The notes beneath the pieces are model-generated. The model made no database searches. It was not told the origin of the DNA and was given only the letters and a program-made list of their open reading frames with translations. A stretch of 64,000 nucleotides of DNA from Aplidium turbinatum (taxonomy: Eukaryota; Chordata; Ascidiacea; Aplousobranchia; Polyclinidae). Each line of letters opens with the position of its first letter. Within the stretch, counting starts at the first letter, position 1. The stretch covers positions 46,653,979 to 46,717,978 of the forward strand of contig OU964920.1 in assembly GCA_918807975.1 (NCBI GenBank), written 5' to 3'. Below are positions 45,265-59,500 of this stretch, one piece after another. Position numbers and translations under genes: made by a program.

Positions 45265-47517
45265 TCGCAAGCTGGCAAAAAAAGAGCCTTTATTGAACTT
45301 ACCTTATCAGTCTGTGGAGGAATGTTTTTTTTTTTTAAATGGAAACCTCACAGCACAAGCCACAACTGACTCAAGTTTTCTTTAAATGAAAGAAGCACTC
45401 CCTTCTCGACGTGTTGACGCCAACCACAGGCCGGATGCTCAGTGGTGTCTCATTCAAATAGTAAAACGACATTCTGACGCAGCCGACCTGACGCTAGACA
45501 ATCGACAGCGGCGGACCATTCGCAAAGATATCTCACCGCAAGACTATTTGGCACAACTTTTACTTTATTCATTAAACATATCTTACCTTGTAAAGTCATC
45601 CAACATGTGTTCGAAACATAAGAAAGCACAAGCTACGCACACACAAAAACGCTCCATCACCAACACATTGTATTGGAGTTTGTAAAAACTTTGTGAAAGT
45701 GTCTAGTGTCCCTACAAGAGTCTAGTGAAACAAATTGTGACGGAAGTGTAACACCGGGAAACAAAAATATCAGGACAATGCAAAATAGAATTCGCATCAG
45801 ATAGTCTCGCGCTGAGATGTCCCTACAGCAGATCTGCAGCGGTCAATTGTCTCTCATTGTCAGCCACAGCAGGATGTCTTGATCCCGTCGGTTGTGTGGC
45901 AGAATAAGCCCAGTGAAACCACTGGCAATACTTCGAAACAACGACAACTCGGCACCATTTGGGTCTTTAGCAAGACAGTTTCTTTCAAGCTAGCCACAAA
46001 TATCAGCTTTAAACCTTCCTCAACCAAGCATTAGCTTGTGTGCTACAAAAAGACACATTATAAACATACATTTGATTCTGTCATTGCTTGGTAGAAGTTT
46101 ATACTGCAAACTAGACCTACAAATCCTTCATGCCACCGGATGATAGTTTTACGAAAAGATATTGTTCTAAATATACATTGCCTGGTCAATCCTCTTTCCA
46201 ATCATGTTAACTTTGCTTTTGTAAGTTTGACAAAACGTTTAATCAATTCTTAGTTTCAAATCAACAATTGGTTTGTCAAATCCATTTAGACCAACGCACC
46301 TCTAACCCCGCTGCTTTGTTGGCGTTGTGAACAAGTCAGTTCTTTGTCATAACCGTAGTCTTGTAAAATTATGACGACACACGCAATGTCAATGCGACGA
46401 CACACTTGACATTGACACATCACAGATACTCTTGGTATAGTTGTGTAGCAAAGCGGTTAACTTTGAAATATCCTGTGGGTTCAAACAAAATATGTGATGC
46501 GCTAAAAACTTAATGTGAGAAAAGTTATTGGTTTAAATAAAAGCTCTGAATTTAATTCTAAAACGCTTTTCTCAATTTTACAGCAAATTTATACTTTTAC
46601 AGTTTTGGTATGGAAACTTAATTCTTTATTGCACGCTGCTATGAACTTTAAAAGCTTTCAAGCGCATGCTCAGCAACAGCCAGTTTCGGTGCAGTAGCTT
46701 GCTCTTCAAATAAATGACGATGACTTTAATAAAACTTTCAAGTTCTGCCTCTCCCATTACTTATATTTCTGACGATGTGAGGTTGTGGACAAAACCATGA
46801 TTTAGGAGATGGGAGGCTTGTCACCAATCCAAACTAGAATGAAATGAACTCAACTCACATCACAAGATCACGACAGCAAGATATTCAATTCGCCAATCGA
46901 TTCGTTTTCGTTGAATGAACGTTTGATGACGTATGAAAACTGACCAACATGTCACATGTGGCTTATCACCGATTAACAATTTCATCGACTCTATTGTGAC
47001 GCAATGAAAGCAATTTTTGATGACATGACGTCATTGTTGATGCAATCTGAGTAAACTTGTGATTTAGAGTTTGCACTTTTATTTTCAAAATACGCTTGAC
47101 TTTGCAATAGATTGAGTTTCGCTTTTAGCAGCATGATTGTTGCTTACTTCACGTCTGCAAACTACGCATCCAACACACCTTGCTTTCAATCGAGCATGAT
47201 TCATTCCGCTTTTAATGACGTAATAATAACCACACTGACCATGACTTAAAATGTTCGATGGTCTGTGACGTAAACTTGCCTCCATTCCAACGCTTCAGTG
47301 GGTCTGTCGAAAGCAACGTCCGGCAATGTTATCCAGGCCGTTCAATTGAAGTCATCGCGTCCGCCAATCGCGCGATCCAAGCGCGGGAGGTTTGAAGGTC
47401 CTCAGAAAATTACATGAAATTTTATTGTGACGTCAAATGCAAGAATTACCTAATTCGCTATTTGTGTGAAAACAATCAAGAATTTACAAATTGGCGCTGT
47501 ATGACACCATTGTGACG
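45265..47517. other. spacer between the two minus-strand genes
   Basis: This should contain the promoter and 5' UTR of the 228-residue gene, since that gene's ATG is at 45262-45264. A minus-strand donor-like GTAAGTTC near 45300 hints at a spliced 5' UTR. No other exon was recognised. TGACGTCA occurs at 47026 and 47428. Confidence 0.4.
47421..47426 (-). terminator. poly(A) signal of the aminopeptidase gene
   Basis: AATAAA on the minus strand is 92 bases after the stop codon at 47518-47520. Confidence 0.55.
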
Positions 47518-50500
47518 TCACGTCGTCAATTGTTCCCCCAACCAAACACCGATGACGTCTTTGTTCTTCTCGAGCCAGTTGATGTTGGTCTTGATGGAGT
47601 TCACAGCTGAAATGCGCCCACTAGCGCCTGCTCCGGCTTCGGGATATTTAGCGAAGAAGCTTTCCACCTGAAAGTTGGAACGTAAGTGAGAAACATGGCT
47701 ACTAAGGTACCTGCAGCTAATAAGGCCCACCCCCGGGATCTCCGTTGTTACAAATCTTTTAAACAAAATTGGAAGCTCTGATTGCTGCTATGGTGAATTG
47801 AGACTGACTGGTAAAGTTTCACAGCCTAAAGTTTAGAACTTTTTGAGTTACGGAAAGTTGAAGTGTGGGGGGACTGAAATTGAGTGGTTTTATTAATTTT
47901 CACATAAATTAGACTGTTCTAAACCGCTTTGACTTCCGTTTTTTCGCATTTTATGTGAAAGATATGTGCATGCTGATGCAATAAAACCAATAAATTTGAA
48001 CCTTTTTTTCTAATTAAAACAAGACTGATAATGATGATCAGACTAAGCCAATGTTGTTAATAAAGCCCACGGGCCCCTGGAGTAGGAAAATTGTACCGTT
48101 GTGTACCCCTGGTTAAGAAAGTGAGGGTTAAAGATTTGAGTAACCCAAAAAATTCTTGTTACACCATTAATCCAATTTGTTATCGCAATGGAAATATCAT
48201 AATTTCAGTATCAAAATACTTTATCATCCCTACCATATCTAAAAACACCATGTCTAAAAACACCATATCTAAAAACACCATGGGCGGGAGAGGGAATAGT
48301 TGTCTCTGTGTATTTACTTATTAGTTCTGTGCCTGTGTTGTCGATTAGAAGTTGTTTTGTGGTGTGGTTATTGTGAAAATACACCTTTTCCATCACTTTT
48401 GGTGCAAATTCAAACCGGGCCTTATTCACAACACATGCATCTAATAAGGCCCGCTTGAGATTTTTTTAATATTTCACAACTCCTCTCGCTTAGAAACTTG
48501 TTTCACAGATATATTGTTTAGATAGACCTAAAGTATCCTCAGTCCAAGTTTCGTTCAAAATTATGCAGTATTTAGAAAAATACCACAACGACGATTTATG
48601 CTCCAAAAAGTTCGCGCTATGGCAAGGAAGGAGACCAACTGCTCATTAATAACTAGTCGGAGTAAGCTGGCATTTCGAGTTGTTGCAGTCATTCCATAAT
48701 GGGTTCCAAATATTGACGTGTATTATTTTCGTTGTGATAGTCATAATCAGAGATAAAAACAAAAGACCTAAACTAATGTAAAAAAAATACAAAAAGCTAA
48801 GGTTGCAAACACCCAATGTGGTCGGTTGGTTTTGGTTTCAAATCTTTATCCTCGGACTGACAAAGCCTTGATAGCTTATTTCTGGTAGTTTCGCATACTT
48901 GTAGAGGCTTTTGACGCAGGACCGGTTACCGAGTTTGACAGAGTGAAGTTTCCGATTGTTGAAGTGTTGTTGACGAACAAGTATTCCATTCGCTAGGTGC
49001 CACTGAATGGAGAGCAGTCCTGAGACGCGTTGCTCAAGCGCACACCCCGAGAGCCGAACCAGCGCCTCATGATTTTGAGTGGGGAGCTTAACCACTGAGT
49101 AAACGGGGAGACTTTACTTCTGAAAGCAGTATTCAGACACCTTAGTGAAGTTGAAAAGTTAGAAATTGGTCTGGTCCAAGAACACTGGGTGTATCAAATA
49201 CAAAACAACAATTTTCCTAGTTGCTTCACCAGCAGTCAGACTACTGAGAATATAGACTAGAGATTTTGGCGCGAAAATATTTCCAAACAAGACAACTCGC
49301 TTAAGCGAGTGTTCTGGCGGAGCTGTTCGCACTGGAACGTATTTTTTCTTGCTTTCCCGCGCTCATTCTCGCTTAGGAAATGATGAATAGTTTTAAAAAA
49401 TCGTCACTTTTTTATCATAATATACTTTTATATCATTAATTGTGGATATTCACTCGCATCCATACCTCCCATAGTTGAACCTCTGTGTTGTATCCTGAAA
49501 CGATGTTAGGTACGAGCCTGCCGAATGACCGGTCTGTAATTCCAAATCTAAACCAACGAAACGTATCATAAAACATTGCGTCATAATAAGATGCCATTTA
49601 CAAATCTTTTTGAACATCGCGTGACTAAACCCCCTTTCACCAGAGACCCAATACTAGCATAAGATATACTTTCTTCTCCTCGGGATAACTTAAATTCTTT
49701 GGGTGGTTGACAATTAATGATAGACACAAATGTACACCAATGGTTCCTCACCTGTCTACCATGTACTCCCAATTGAGCTGCACCCAAGCCCAAGCCATCC
49801 TGTTCCCGTTAACAGTGTAGGAAATGTATGTGATGCAAGTGAAGAAATCTTGGGATTTGATGATTGATGCGTTCTTGCTGTACTCAAGCATTCTGAAATA
49901 TTCGCAAACATAGAATCCCGATTGAATTGGACATCAACAACTCTCAAGATTGCTGACTGAGATGGATGTACATGTATGAAACAATAAATAAATAAAATCA
50001 AACATAGTTATTATTATCTAAACCCTTGACAGCCTGTTTCACCTAAAGGAGAATCATCAGAAGGTTCTTATTCAAATAGAATGTATGAAACAATAGGTAC
50101 GTAACCACAATCATCTCTTTCAAACTCTCTGCGTTTTCCAAGTTATTTATAAATAGGTCCATAAAATATTGCAGGTCGTGCTGTATGCACTATTCAAAAG
50201 TAAATAAGCAATAATGCAAAACATTGTAAAACAATTTGATTGCATTTGCTTGGTCTGATCGGCAATAACAAGTTTGAAACTTGAGTTTTTTCAACAGAAA
50301 AACAAAAAATCAAATCCGAGCAATCTAAGTTAATTTGGCTTCTAACAGTTCAAAATGATGTTGCTGCAATTAGCAATTAGCATATAATTACAAGCAGCTA
50401 TACGACGCAAGTAAATTGTATGAACAATAAGCAGCTACATAATTATGTAGCATATGTAAGTGATAAAGTCAACCTGTCAATCAGATCCACGTTTTGTGTA

Positions 50501-53500
50501 GATGTCAATCCTCTCAATAAATTAGTCTTCTCAGAGGCAATTGGTTCGATGACGTATCTATTAAGCATCTCCTCCCATTCCTCTACACTTGCAGAGGGTA
50601 CTCCGTACCGATACACCAGCTGCCGCGTGTCCGGCTCCAAGCTATTGTCAATGTATAGAGCCGATTATGACGAGTATAAACCGAATCATATTGTTCATTC
50701 ATAAAATAGACATGAGCAGAAGGACAACTTCAGTTATGAAAACAAAATTACATAAACTTGCAAAGCAAACCTACTAATAAGTTTTATCGTCGATCCATTG
50801 TCTGAACAAACTCGTCGCGTTGTTGATCGCGTCCGTGTCGCCATATGACAAAGCCCGCCCCAACACCAGACTGCGCTGTAATCTGGCGAAGCAAGAAACC
50901 AGTCAATGCAACAGAAACACGGCTAGAAAGGGTTAGACATGATGCGAGCCACAAAATCCTTCGAAGGATTATTCAAGCTGGCAAGTTCAAGGCATTGCAC
51001 AGTTTGCTTCAAACAACACAACACAGAGCAAAAATGCAGAACTTGTTCAGTCGGAAATTTGAGTAATGTCTGCTTGCTTCTTGGAATTTTGTGTGTACGT
51101 TATCTTAAATATGCTTTTTGGTGCGTATGTTGAACCGAGGGAACGTTTTAACGTTTTATTTATTTTATTTTTTATCTTGTATTTTAAATGGCAAAATCGT
51201 CATTTCCGTGGGGTGGCAATTGACTAGTAGACCGTATGGTCGTCTCGTTGTCTCCCTGTCGGTATGGGAACCTGTGTAACTTTGCATTGTGTAGGCCTAC
51301 TGTATATTATTTGCATATTTTTTCAAACATGTACTATTTTCCTGTTACTGACAAATAAACCATTGATTGATTGGAAAATGGTTGTAGCAAAATGGAAGTG
51401 CAGCAAAATGGAAAATGGTTAGCGCATCGCAACTGCTGTACTAGTGAGTGCTCAGCTTTGTGCTGATACCCGGAAGAACACCCCTTTCTTCACAAGTAGA
51501 ATATTTACTTTTTTTGTAAATTATTTATATTTAATAATAATAATATTTCCATGTTTATATTACTAATAAATTGAAATACTATTGTGAGTGATAGCCTAGC
51601 CAAATGATTTTAAGGTTATGACTTAAAAAAAAAACTATTGAGTTGTTTTCTAAGCACAAGTAGACATCAAATATTCGCTTGCAGATCAATCACTATACTC
51701 TGCAAGTGAATAGATAGCATGAGGTGTAAAGAAACAAGTCATTGCAAAACTGTTATTGCTCATACATACTTCTGGATGTGGGTTCCCACGCTGGTGTTCC
51801 ATCCCAGCGAGACTGCTATCGGCTTTACCTTGCCACGGTAATATCTCTGCAGAAAGACAAATTATTACTGATGTTCCTTACAACAGAACTACTGGACAAA
51901 AAGTAAAGCAAATTGTATGTTTATATGACGTGATATTAACAGCAACAATCCACCAAACTGCAATCCGAACAAGATAGTTTGCTTCAAAGATTCCTATCCA
52001 GGAGCAGGATACAACGAATGACTACAACAATCATCATCATGAACTGCGTTGACGACAAAGTAAAGATGTAATGAAGTTCAAATTTATGGATAGGTGTTTG
52101 CAGTAACTCATAGAAGTTGCAAAGGAAAAGGATATGTAGGAACGTCACTTTTAAAAGCATGTTTTTTATTTCTTATTCCTCATTTCACCATCATCATCTA
52201 AATTTGGTTTTTTCTTTGCTAGTGGGAGTGGCCGGCTCTTTCCTTGCAGCGATTGCTTTCACTGCTATTGTTTATCTCATTCTGTCCATCGCATGGTCTT
52301 TCTTTAGTCCGACTTTGTCTCCTCAATCTTCACCTGTTCATTCCACGTTCTGTATGGACGACCCCGTTTCTTCTTCCCATGTAACTTCAAAGTCAATCCC
52401 TTTCAAAGACAATTTCCTCAGTCCTTATTAGCCTACATGTCCACACAGAGCCGTGTTAACCGCCTCCCTTATCCCCAGGCCGGGGGCCACTACTGATTAG
52501 GGGCCCACTCATTTCGGTCGGTCTAATGTTCTTTGACTGTTTAAAAAATTAAAAATTACTTTAGAAGCTCGATAATCAATAGCTAATTAAATCATGCAAG
52601 GCCCTATTTACTGCTTTCCAAACTCCGACTGGGGGCCCACTTCTATTTCGTTTGTGCAGAGTTTTTGGGCTTTAAAATTTACAATCTTCTTTTCCATTTT
52701 TGTAAAAATTTTCGCTCGCTCACCACATTTCGTTCATCTCAGCGATGTTGGGAAAGTATAGCTGGGAATTGAGGAAGTAAAAAGTTTTTTGTGTTTAAAA
52801 TAAACTAACAAAATAATGCAATATTTCGAAGTAAACACTACTCACTCAATTGGCCTGGGTAATTAATAATAATCACATTGATATATTTAACGTAAATCGA
52901 GATGGGGTGGGATGATGAGCACCTTCAGGTGGTCCCTCCTATGAGTAGCCGAGTTCAATTACAAATGAAAAGGCGAAACGACGCTCATCAACAAGTCAGA
53001 GAAATAAGTTACGAAGTGAAAATGTTATCTGTGAAGGTGGAGACACTTCAGATAAAATTTTGAAGTTCTAACCTGCTGAAAGGCTTCAACACATTATGGG
53101 CTATACAAACTTTTAAGAAATAAATTGTTGAAACCCTTCTGCGTTTGTAAATAAAAAATGTTTGAAATGTTAAGCCAACTTAAATTTTAAACAAACCTTC
53201 TACTCCTAATTCAATTCTAATTTGGTTACATACAAAATATGCATCTTGATAACAAAAAACATCAGTGCTCTTAAAAATGCCTAAAATGACCAAATCAAGA
53301 TTATTTTTGTCACTTTTTTTGGCGGTCAATTCCCCACACTCCCTTTCCGTTTCATTTATTTTGACATTAAATTTTGCATTGTTCATTTATGTTATAAATT
53401 TGATTGTGATAAAACTCTAGTCCTTTCCCAACGCTTTTCTAAATTCCATTCTGCATTGTCGGCATAGCCTATTAACAATTTTTTCTACAAAGCCAAGTTG

Positions 53501-56500
53501 TTTACTTTTTGGTAAATTGATGAATGTAAATTTTTCCCACATTGAAAAAGTTTTCCGTTCCAAACGCTTTCTGTCCTATTTTTAAGAGCAATCACTAAAC
53601 ATAGGGGCCTACTAGTGGATTTCTAGGAGGGGGAGCGAGATGGTGCTCACACCGTCCTGTATCCATATCATCTTAGTCCATTTACTCTGGCAAGTTGTTC
53701 AATAGTCTCCTTCATTTCAAGCATATATATCAGTTGTTCATTCCTTTTTTCGTTCTGATTTACTCCACACTGCTCTCACCATTGCCCTTTCCGTTCTTTT
53801 TAGAATAGCCAGTTCACTCTCTCTTAATATCCATGTTTTGCTCCCGTACGTACGATATTTGCTCTCCTCACACAACTCCGATGTAATTTATATTGTGAAA
53901 TATACAGACAGATACTCAGAACGTAAACATATAAATAAAAATAAGTCGAAGCAAATCAACTTACTGTGAAGTCAGAGTAGTAGGAAGTCGCTGACAACAT
54001 GCTCTGGATGTAAGAGCTTCCTCTTGAAAACGCATCCCAGACGAAGAAGCTTTCCTCCTGATCTAAATACCTCGTCATGTTGAGTGCTTGAGGATAAGTG
54101 ATCAACTCAGCTCTGTGGAGGAGTGTCACTTATGTTACTAGATTTTCGTTCAGCATATCAATATTCATCTTCAGAAATAAATGTAAGTTGCATATAAACC
54201 AAATTGGCAAGCCATAAAATAAAGTTAAAAAATTGTCTATGTTAGACATTCAGCGTTTCTTAACTCGTTCAGGTTTCATAAGTCTCACTGTCGATGCCAA
54301 AGCAGTTTGAAACAAAATTAAACCTTTTGTTCAATTTTTAGTGCTTCTGTAACTTCCCCCTGAGACGCATGTCTTCTGAGACTAAGCGACTAAATAATGT
54401 AAGTCGAATAAGTAACCTAAGAGGAATTAGGTGGAAACTTTTACTTTATTGAGAATACCAGTGAAGCAATAGAAAATTTGACGTCACAGAGTAAATAGCG
54501 TTAACTTGACTTTCGACTCGATTTCCATGGTAACGTCAAGCTTATGACGACAATCTTTGTAATTTACGTAATGTAAAGTTTAAAAATAATTTCAAAACAG
54601 AAGAACTGTGATGTCATACGGTGCTAAGTTGAAGGCATCATCGACGAGGTTTGAACGATCGATCTCACTGAAGACAGATCGGTTAGAGATCAGCTGACCG
54701 GAAATGGTTTCCCACGTTATGTCGTCATAGTTAACTCGGTAAAATCCCGTCTCTCCTGGGTTCACTTTGACCCATGAATCTGCCCCAAGGCTTCCAATAT
54801 CGAGCATCACCGCTGGAATGAGGATGTATGATACATTGGATATCAACAAACAAGCTGTGGGTTACAGCTGTGTTATCGATCATTATTGCGTCATGGCAGC
54901 GTAATTTTCACGTTCAGGGCAACATGGCAGTTGCAAATTTACTTGAAGTTGCAAAAGCTATGAAGATGCCATCTGTTAAAATTGATGCAGTGAAGAGTAA
55001 ACATCCGGGAAAGTTATTGCTTCCACAAATCAATCGTAAACAAACAACTAAGCAAATTATGGCAACTTGTAATGGTGCAAATCAAAACATACGAAAGTTT
55101 TCGGCTATACGTTTATCCCTTGCAAAGCGTCTAAACAACTGGATCAGGTTCAATTAATCTTTTCAGATAACTAAATATAAGTGTTGAAAATTCTTTGACC
55201 CAACTACCTGAAGGGTGGGCATTACAAGATTGGTTTCATTGCACAATCACGGGCAATTTTATGTGGTAATTACAACATAATGTGATATATAACTTCTTAT
55301 AACTAATGAATATATTGTGATCATTAGTTGCAATTATTACCACGTAATCGTGCATTGTAATGTTGTTGGTTAATTGATGATGCACCAATCACAATCAATC
55401 AACGCACTTACAAGCATCCCCAATTTCCATCATCTTGCTTATCACTGTATCATTGTCACTTGTGATAAAAGTGAGCTCAATGGGCCATTTGTAATCGTAC
55501 GGTGAAGAGGGGCGGGTGTCCCTGTCTGCATTGGGGTCAATAAGGAAGTGATCCTAAGCATACAAACGAAATTTACATCAAATATAGTTATTGCTTTCTA
55601 AAACCTCTTACAACTGTAAAAGAACCCGAGTAAATACAATGTAATTCAAATTATTCTCTTCAAAATATCATAGAAGAGTTAAAAAAATGCCAATCTGACG
55701 GTATTAGTACAGATAGCCATCACTGTTACCACCACTCATAACTTTCTACATAACTTCGAAACTTTATATTGCACGGTGTTTGCTCTGAGGAAGCGCATTG
55801 TCATGGCGCGTGAAACGTCAGTGATGCGATAAAGAAACAAATTATTATGTTTCTATTATTTTATTACATTTATGGAATGAGCCTTGTAGAAACCTGATCA
55901 ACATCTACTAAGCCTTTAGTGTTTGGAAATAAGGAGCGTTGCGCAGCAAAGAATCTCATGTAGAGATGCGGCCTGTGCGCTTGATCTGCGGCAGGAACTG
56001 GATCGTTTGATGAACTCGGGACATCATAAACACTCTGAATGCCAGCTACGTTTAAACTCCCGGAAAATGTCATTATGCTGAGCTTAGGAAATAATTTTAT
56101 GGATGAAGCAACAAGTCTTACCTGGGAAACGTCACCGCTTGACGTCAGAGTGACGACGGGGAATCCCATTTGTTGCACCCATGGCAACATCATTGCAGAA
56201 ACGTCAATGTTGAGGCTGGTAGATGCATCCACATACTACGTAACAAACCGGTTAATGATTTCATCATTGATGACTAAGAGCAAGCAACCTTTCATTGTTT
56301 GTAACAATAGGTGTCACCCTCACAACAGCGGACACAGTAGCAGTAGCGTTGACATGGGATCTAGGGGGTACTTGTGGACCTGGGCCTGGAGTGATTTTAG
56401 GAGCCCGAAGTCGTTTCAGGAGGAACAATATCAAAGACAACACAGCATATTAGTGGAGTCGTTTTCTTCAAATTTATCTTGTTTGTGGGATTCAGGCTTT

Positions 56501-59500
56501 CCATTGGCACAAAATTATTCTCTCAACAGCCCGGAACAGGTTTGTCTCCAACCACAAGGGAGGAGTGCAATAAGTGATTACATTTTCAAAAAGTGGAAGT
56601 GGGCAGAATGTTGAATGAGATTGAGTCCAAACATGCACACACAGGCTCATCTAGAAAGCTAAGTAAAAAATAATATGAGAAGTTCATTCGAGTTAGTTCA
56701 TACGCGTTAGATTGCAGTGGAGAAGTTAAAAGCTCAGCAACTTTGGCAGTATCTGTTTTATGACGGAGATGTCGTTTGTATAATGTAATACAGGGTTTCC
56801 CAAACTGTGGTCCGCGGACCACTGGTGGTCTGCGACGACTGCACAGGTGGTCCGTGGCGATATGACTAGAAATTAGAAAGTCACACATATACGTTGTACA
56901 GTAGCCTACGTGCCCTGTCAAAGATAATTGCCGCAGTTCTTTAGAACTTGAATGATTTCGAAAGCTTTTGCTATCCAGTGTCGTAAATCTTACTTGTTGC
57001 ACCTTCATCGCAGTTAAAAAGTTGTTTACGAAAAATTCTCGTATTCAACATTCTCATTTAACTTGTTGGTGTGAGATGGAATGGGCATGTTTTGAGAAGA
57101 GATGAAGATGATGTTTTGAAAAGAGCGCTGGAATTGCAAGTGGAGGGTCGTAGAAAACAAGGAAGACCAAGAAAACGTGGAAAAGGCAAGTTGAGAAGGA
57201 AAGCAGCAAGCTGGTCTTGACAAGAGAGGACGCGTTAGACAGATTGATGTGGAGGCAGATTGCGGCACTTGGAGGTGAATCCGGCCACCCTCAGTAACGG
57301 GGACATCACCAGATTAAAACTGGACTACTAGTAAAACTTGTAGAACTTGTATTTGAACTGCGAGAGGAGCTTTTAGTTTTCCTGCAAGCACACAATGCTG
57401 ACTTAGCTTCACTAGTAGCCAATGAAATTTGGCTTGGGAAACTATTGCATACCTGGCAGGCATTTTTAACCTTCTAAACCAATTGAACTTGTCACTTCAG
57501 GGAAGAAATGCGAACATTTTACTTACTCAAAACAAAATAACAGCATTCATCAAGAAACTCAACATATGGAAAACAAGGATAAATGATAATTTTGTGGATA
57601 TGTTTCCTGTTCTGTGTGACTACATTACCAACAAATCCTTAATTAATACAGAGTTAATTTTCTCTGACGTTACACAACGTTTGGAACAGCTTTCTGCACA
57701 TTTCATGAAGTACTTTTTAAAAGAGACATTGGAAAATTTTGACTGGATTTTAAACCCTTTTGTTGTTACAATGACTGATCTGTCAGGACGCGAAGAAGAA
57801 CTAGACTTTCCGTGGACCTACGAGTTTGCCTTTCACAAATAACTCCGAGAATTGATGACTTATGCAACAAGAAGCAATCCCATCCGTCCCATTGATGTTG
57901 TCAGTTTCTTAAATAAACAAAATTCGGTTTTATTCATTTTTACCTTTGTATTGGGGGTCCGCGAATAAACAGATTCACAAATAGTGGTCCGTGGCCCAAA
58001 AAAGTTTGGGAAACCCTGATGTAATAAACACAAATGCAAGATTTCATAGCCGTCATCCGGCTAGTCAACAGGCGAAAGTCTTTCATTTTGTTTTGAGGTA
58101 AAATTGAGCGAATAAAAGGGTGATTTGCTGTTTCCTTTATCGCGCCACACTGCCACGTGGCAACCCTTCCAGACAGAAAAGAAGTTATTTTTCACGTTGA
58201 TTTGACGTTCGCAGACGTTGAATGTAAAACGACTGATTTACTGCCTGGGTTCATGTTGTGTGTCATGCAGTTGTTGCGAGTTGAAACAGATCTTGACCTT
58301 ATGACGTCACTTACCTCTTGAATGTCACCAAACAATTGCGTTTCATTGGCGTTGCTGAATGCTCTCTTCTTGAGGTAGTGCTGCAGTCCCCCGAAGAAAG
58401 CGTCATCTCCAAGCAAGGTGTGCATGTACCTCAGCACAGAGGCTCCCTGTAGGAGGTTGGTATTGCTTTATTAACATGTCTTTACCATCAACCAAACTGA
58501 GCTGTAAAGATCATGGCAGTTGCTTGTCTTACACTTACAGTATTTAGAATCAATTCAATGGCTGCTCGACACCTGCCCAAACATTTAAACCGCGTCGCCG
58601 CCACTGCCCAAGGGTGGTAAAAGGCAGAGCCCCTCGACCCTTGAAGTGGCGAAGAACAAGGTTCAAACGAAGAAGAAGAAGTATTTGGAAAAAAGGTTAC
58701 ATGTTGAATATTTCATTTAAAAGATTTTTGTAAAAAAGTACTTTTATCTTTGCAAGAGTTCGCAAATGAAATATTCAAAATGTTTACAAATCCATATTCT
58801 GACTAAAAACTGACCTTGCTGTACGAAATGCTGTCAAACGTTGACGTAATCTCGCTCGGTGTCGTCACGGGAGATACAATTGAACGTGACGTCACAGAGT
58901 CATCGCTGAGCATGGTCGGTTGAAGATCATCAATCACAAACTGATCGAACTATGCATGCGCAATACAAAAATTGTGAAGTCATCAATGGCGTCTCAACAA
59001 CGTCACAATACAACCACAGTGGGAAAAATAGCGATTGACTACAAGAAAAGCAAGTATTTGAAAAATATTAAAAACGTCATTTTAAAATGACTATCACGTC
59101 ATCCTCGTCGTCGGCTCCAGCTCGTGTCCGAGCATTGGTTTTCCTAATGCGTCATAAACAAGCCCACGATTCTAACGGCTCACCATCTGCCAGTCCGGTT
59201 CAGCGGCCTGCTCCCCAAAGTACTCGAGGTAGGAAGCAAATCCCTCATTAAGCCAGATGTTGTCCCACCAATCCATAGTTACCACGTTGCCGTACCACTG
59301 AAGGAAAATGATCATAAGTATCACTATGGTCAGCGCTATGATGAAAACATTCACAGATTTGGTGATCGAATCCATAAACAGGAGCAGAAGATAGTTTTAA
59401 ATATTGTAAGCATTTCTGAAGCAGATAACAACTTTTTATAAATGAAGATCACATTTGTTTGCATAGGCCTCTCCCTGGCTAAAAAATGTAGATCTGATCT

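Larger units (their letters stand above)
56791..58018 (+). mobile_element. hAT transposon with perfect target duplication
   Basis: The ends CAGGGTTTCCCAAACTGTGG and its complement near 58018 bound 1,228 bases, flanked by identical 8-bp ATGTAATA on both sides (56783-56790, 58019-58026). The interior keeps part of a ZBED5/FAM200/GTF2IRD2-type transposase and a foreign LINE fragment (57045-57300). It lies in aminopeptidase intron 11. Confidence 0.9.

Noticed and set aside
54828-55157. 109-codon plus-strand frame as a gene
   Set aside because: It lies mostly in an aminopeptidase intron, opposite the coding strand, and shows no family motif.
55200-55370. Imperfect fold-back (CATTACAA...TTGTAATG) as a MITE
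   Set aside because: The arms pair only in patches and no target duplication or second copy was seen, so I left it out of the features.
56039-56614. 191-codon plus-strand frame
   Set aside because: It is the antisense shadow of aminopeptidase exon 12 and continues into a dispersed repeat.
58560-58680. Possible tRNA-like SINE ending GGTTCAAACGAAGAAG
   Set aside because: Only a B-box-like word followed by an AAG run is present. There is no A box and no second copy.
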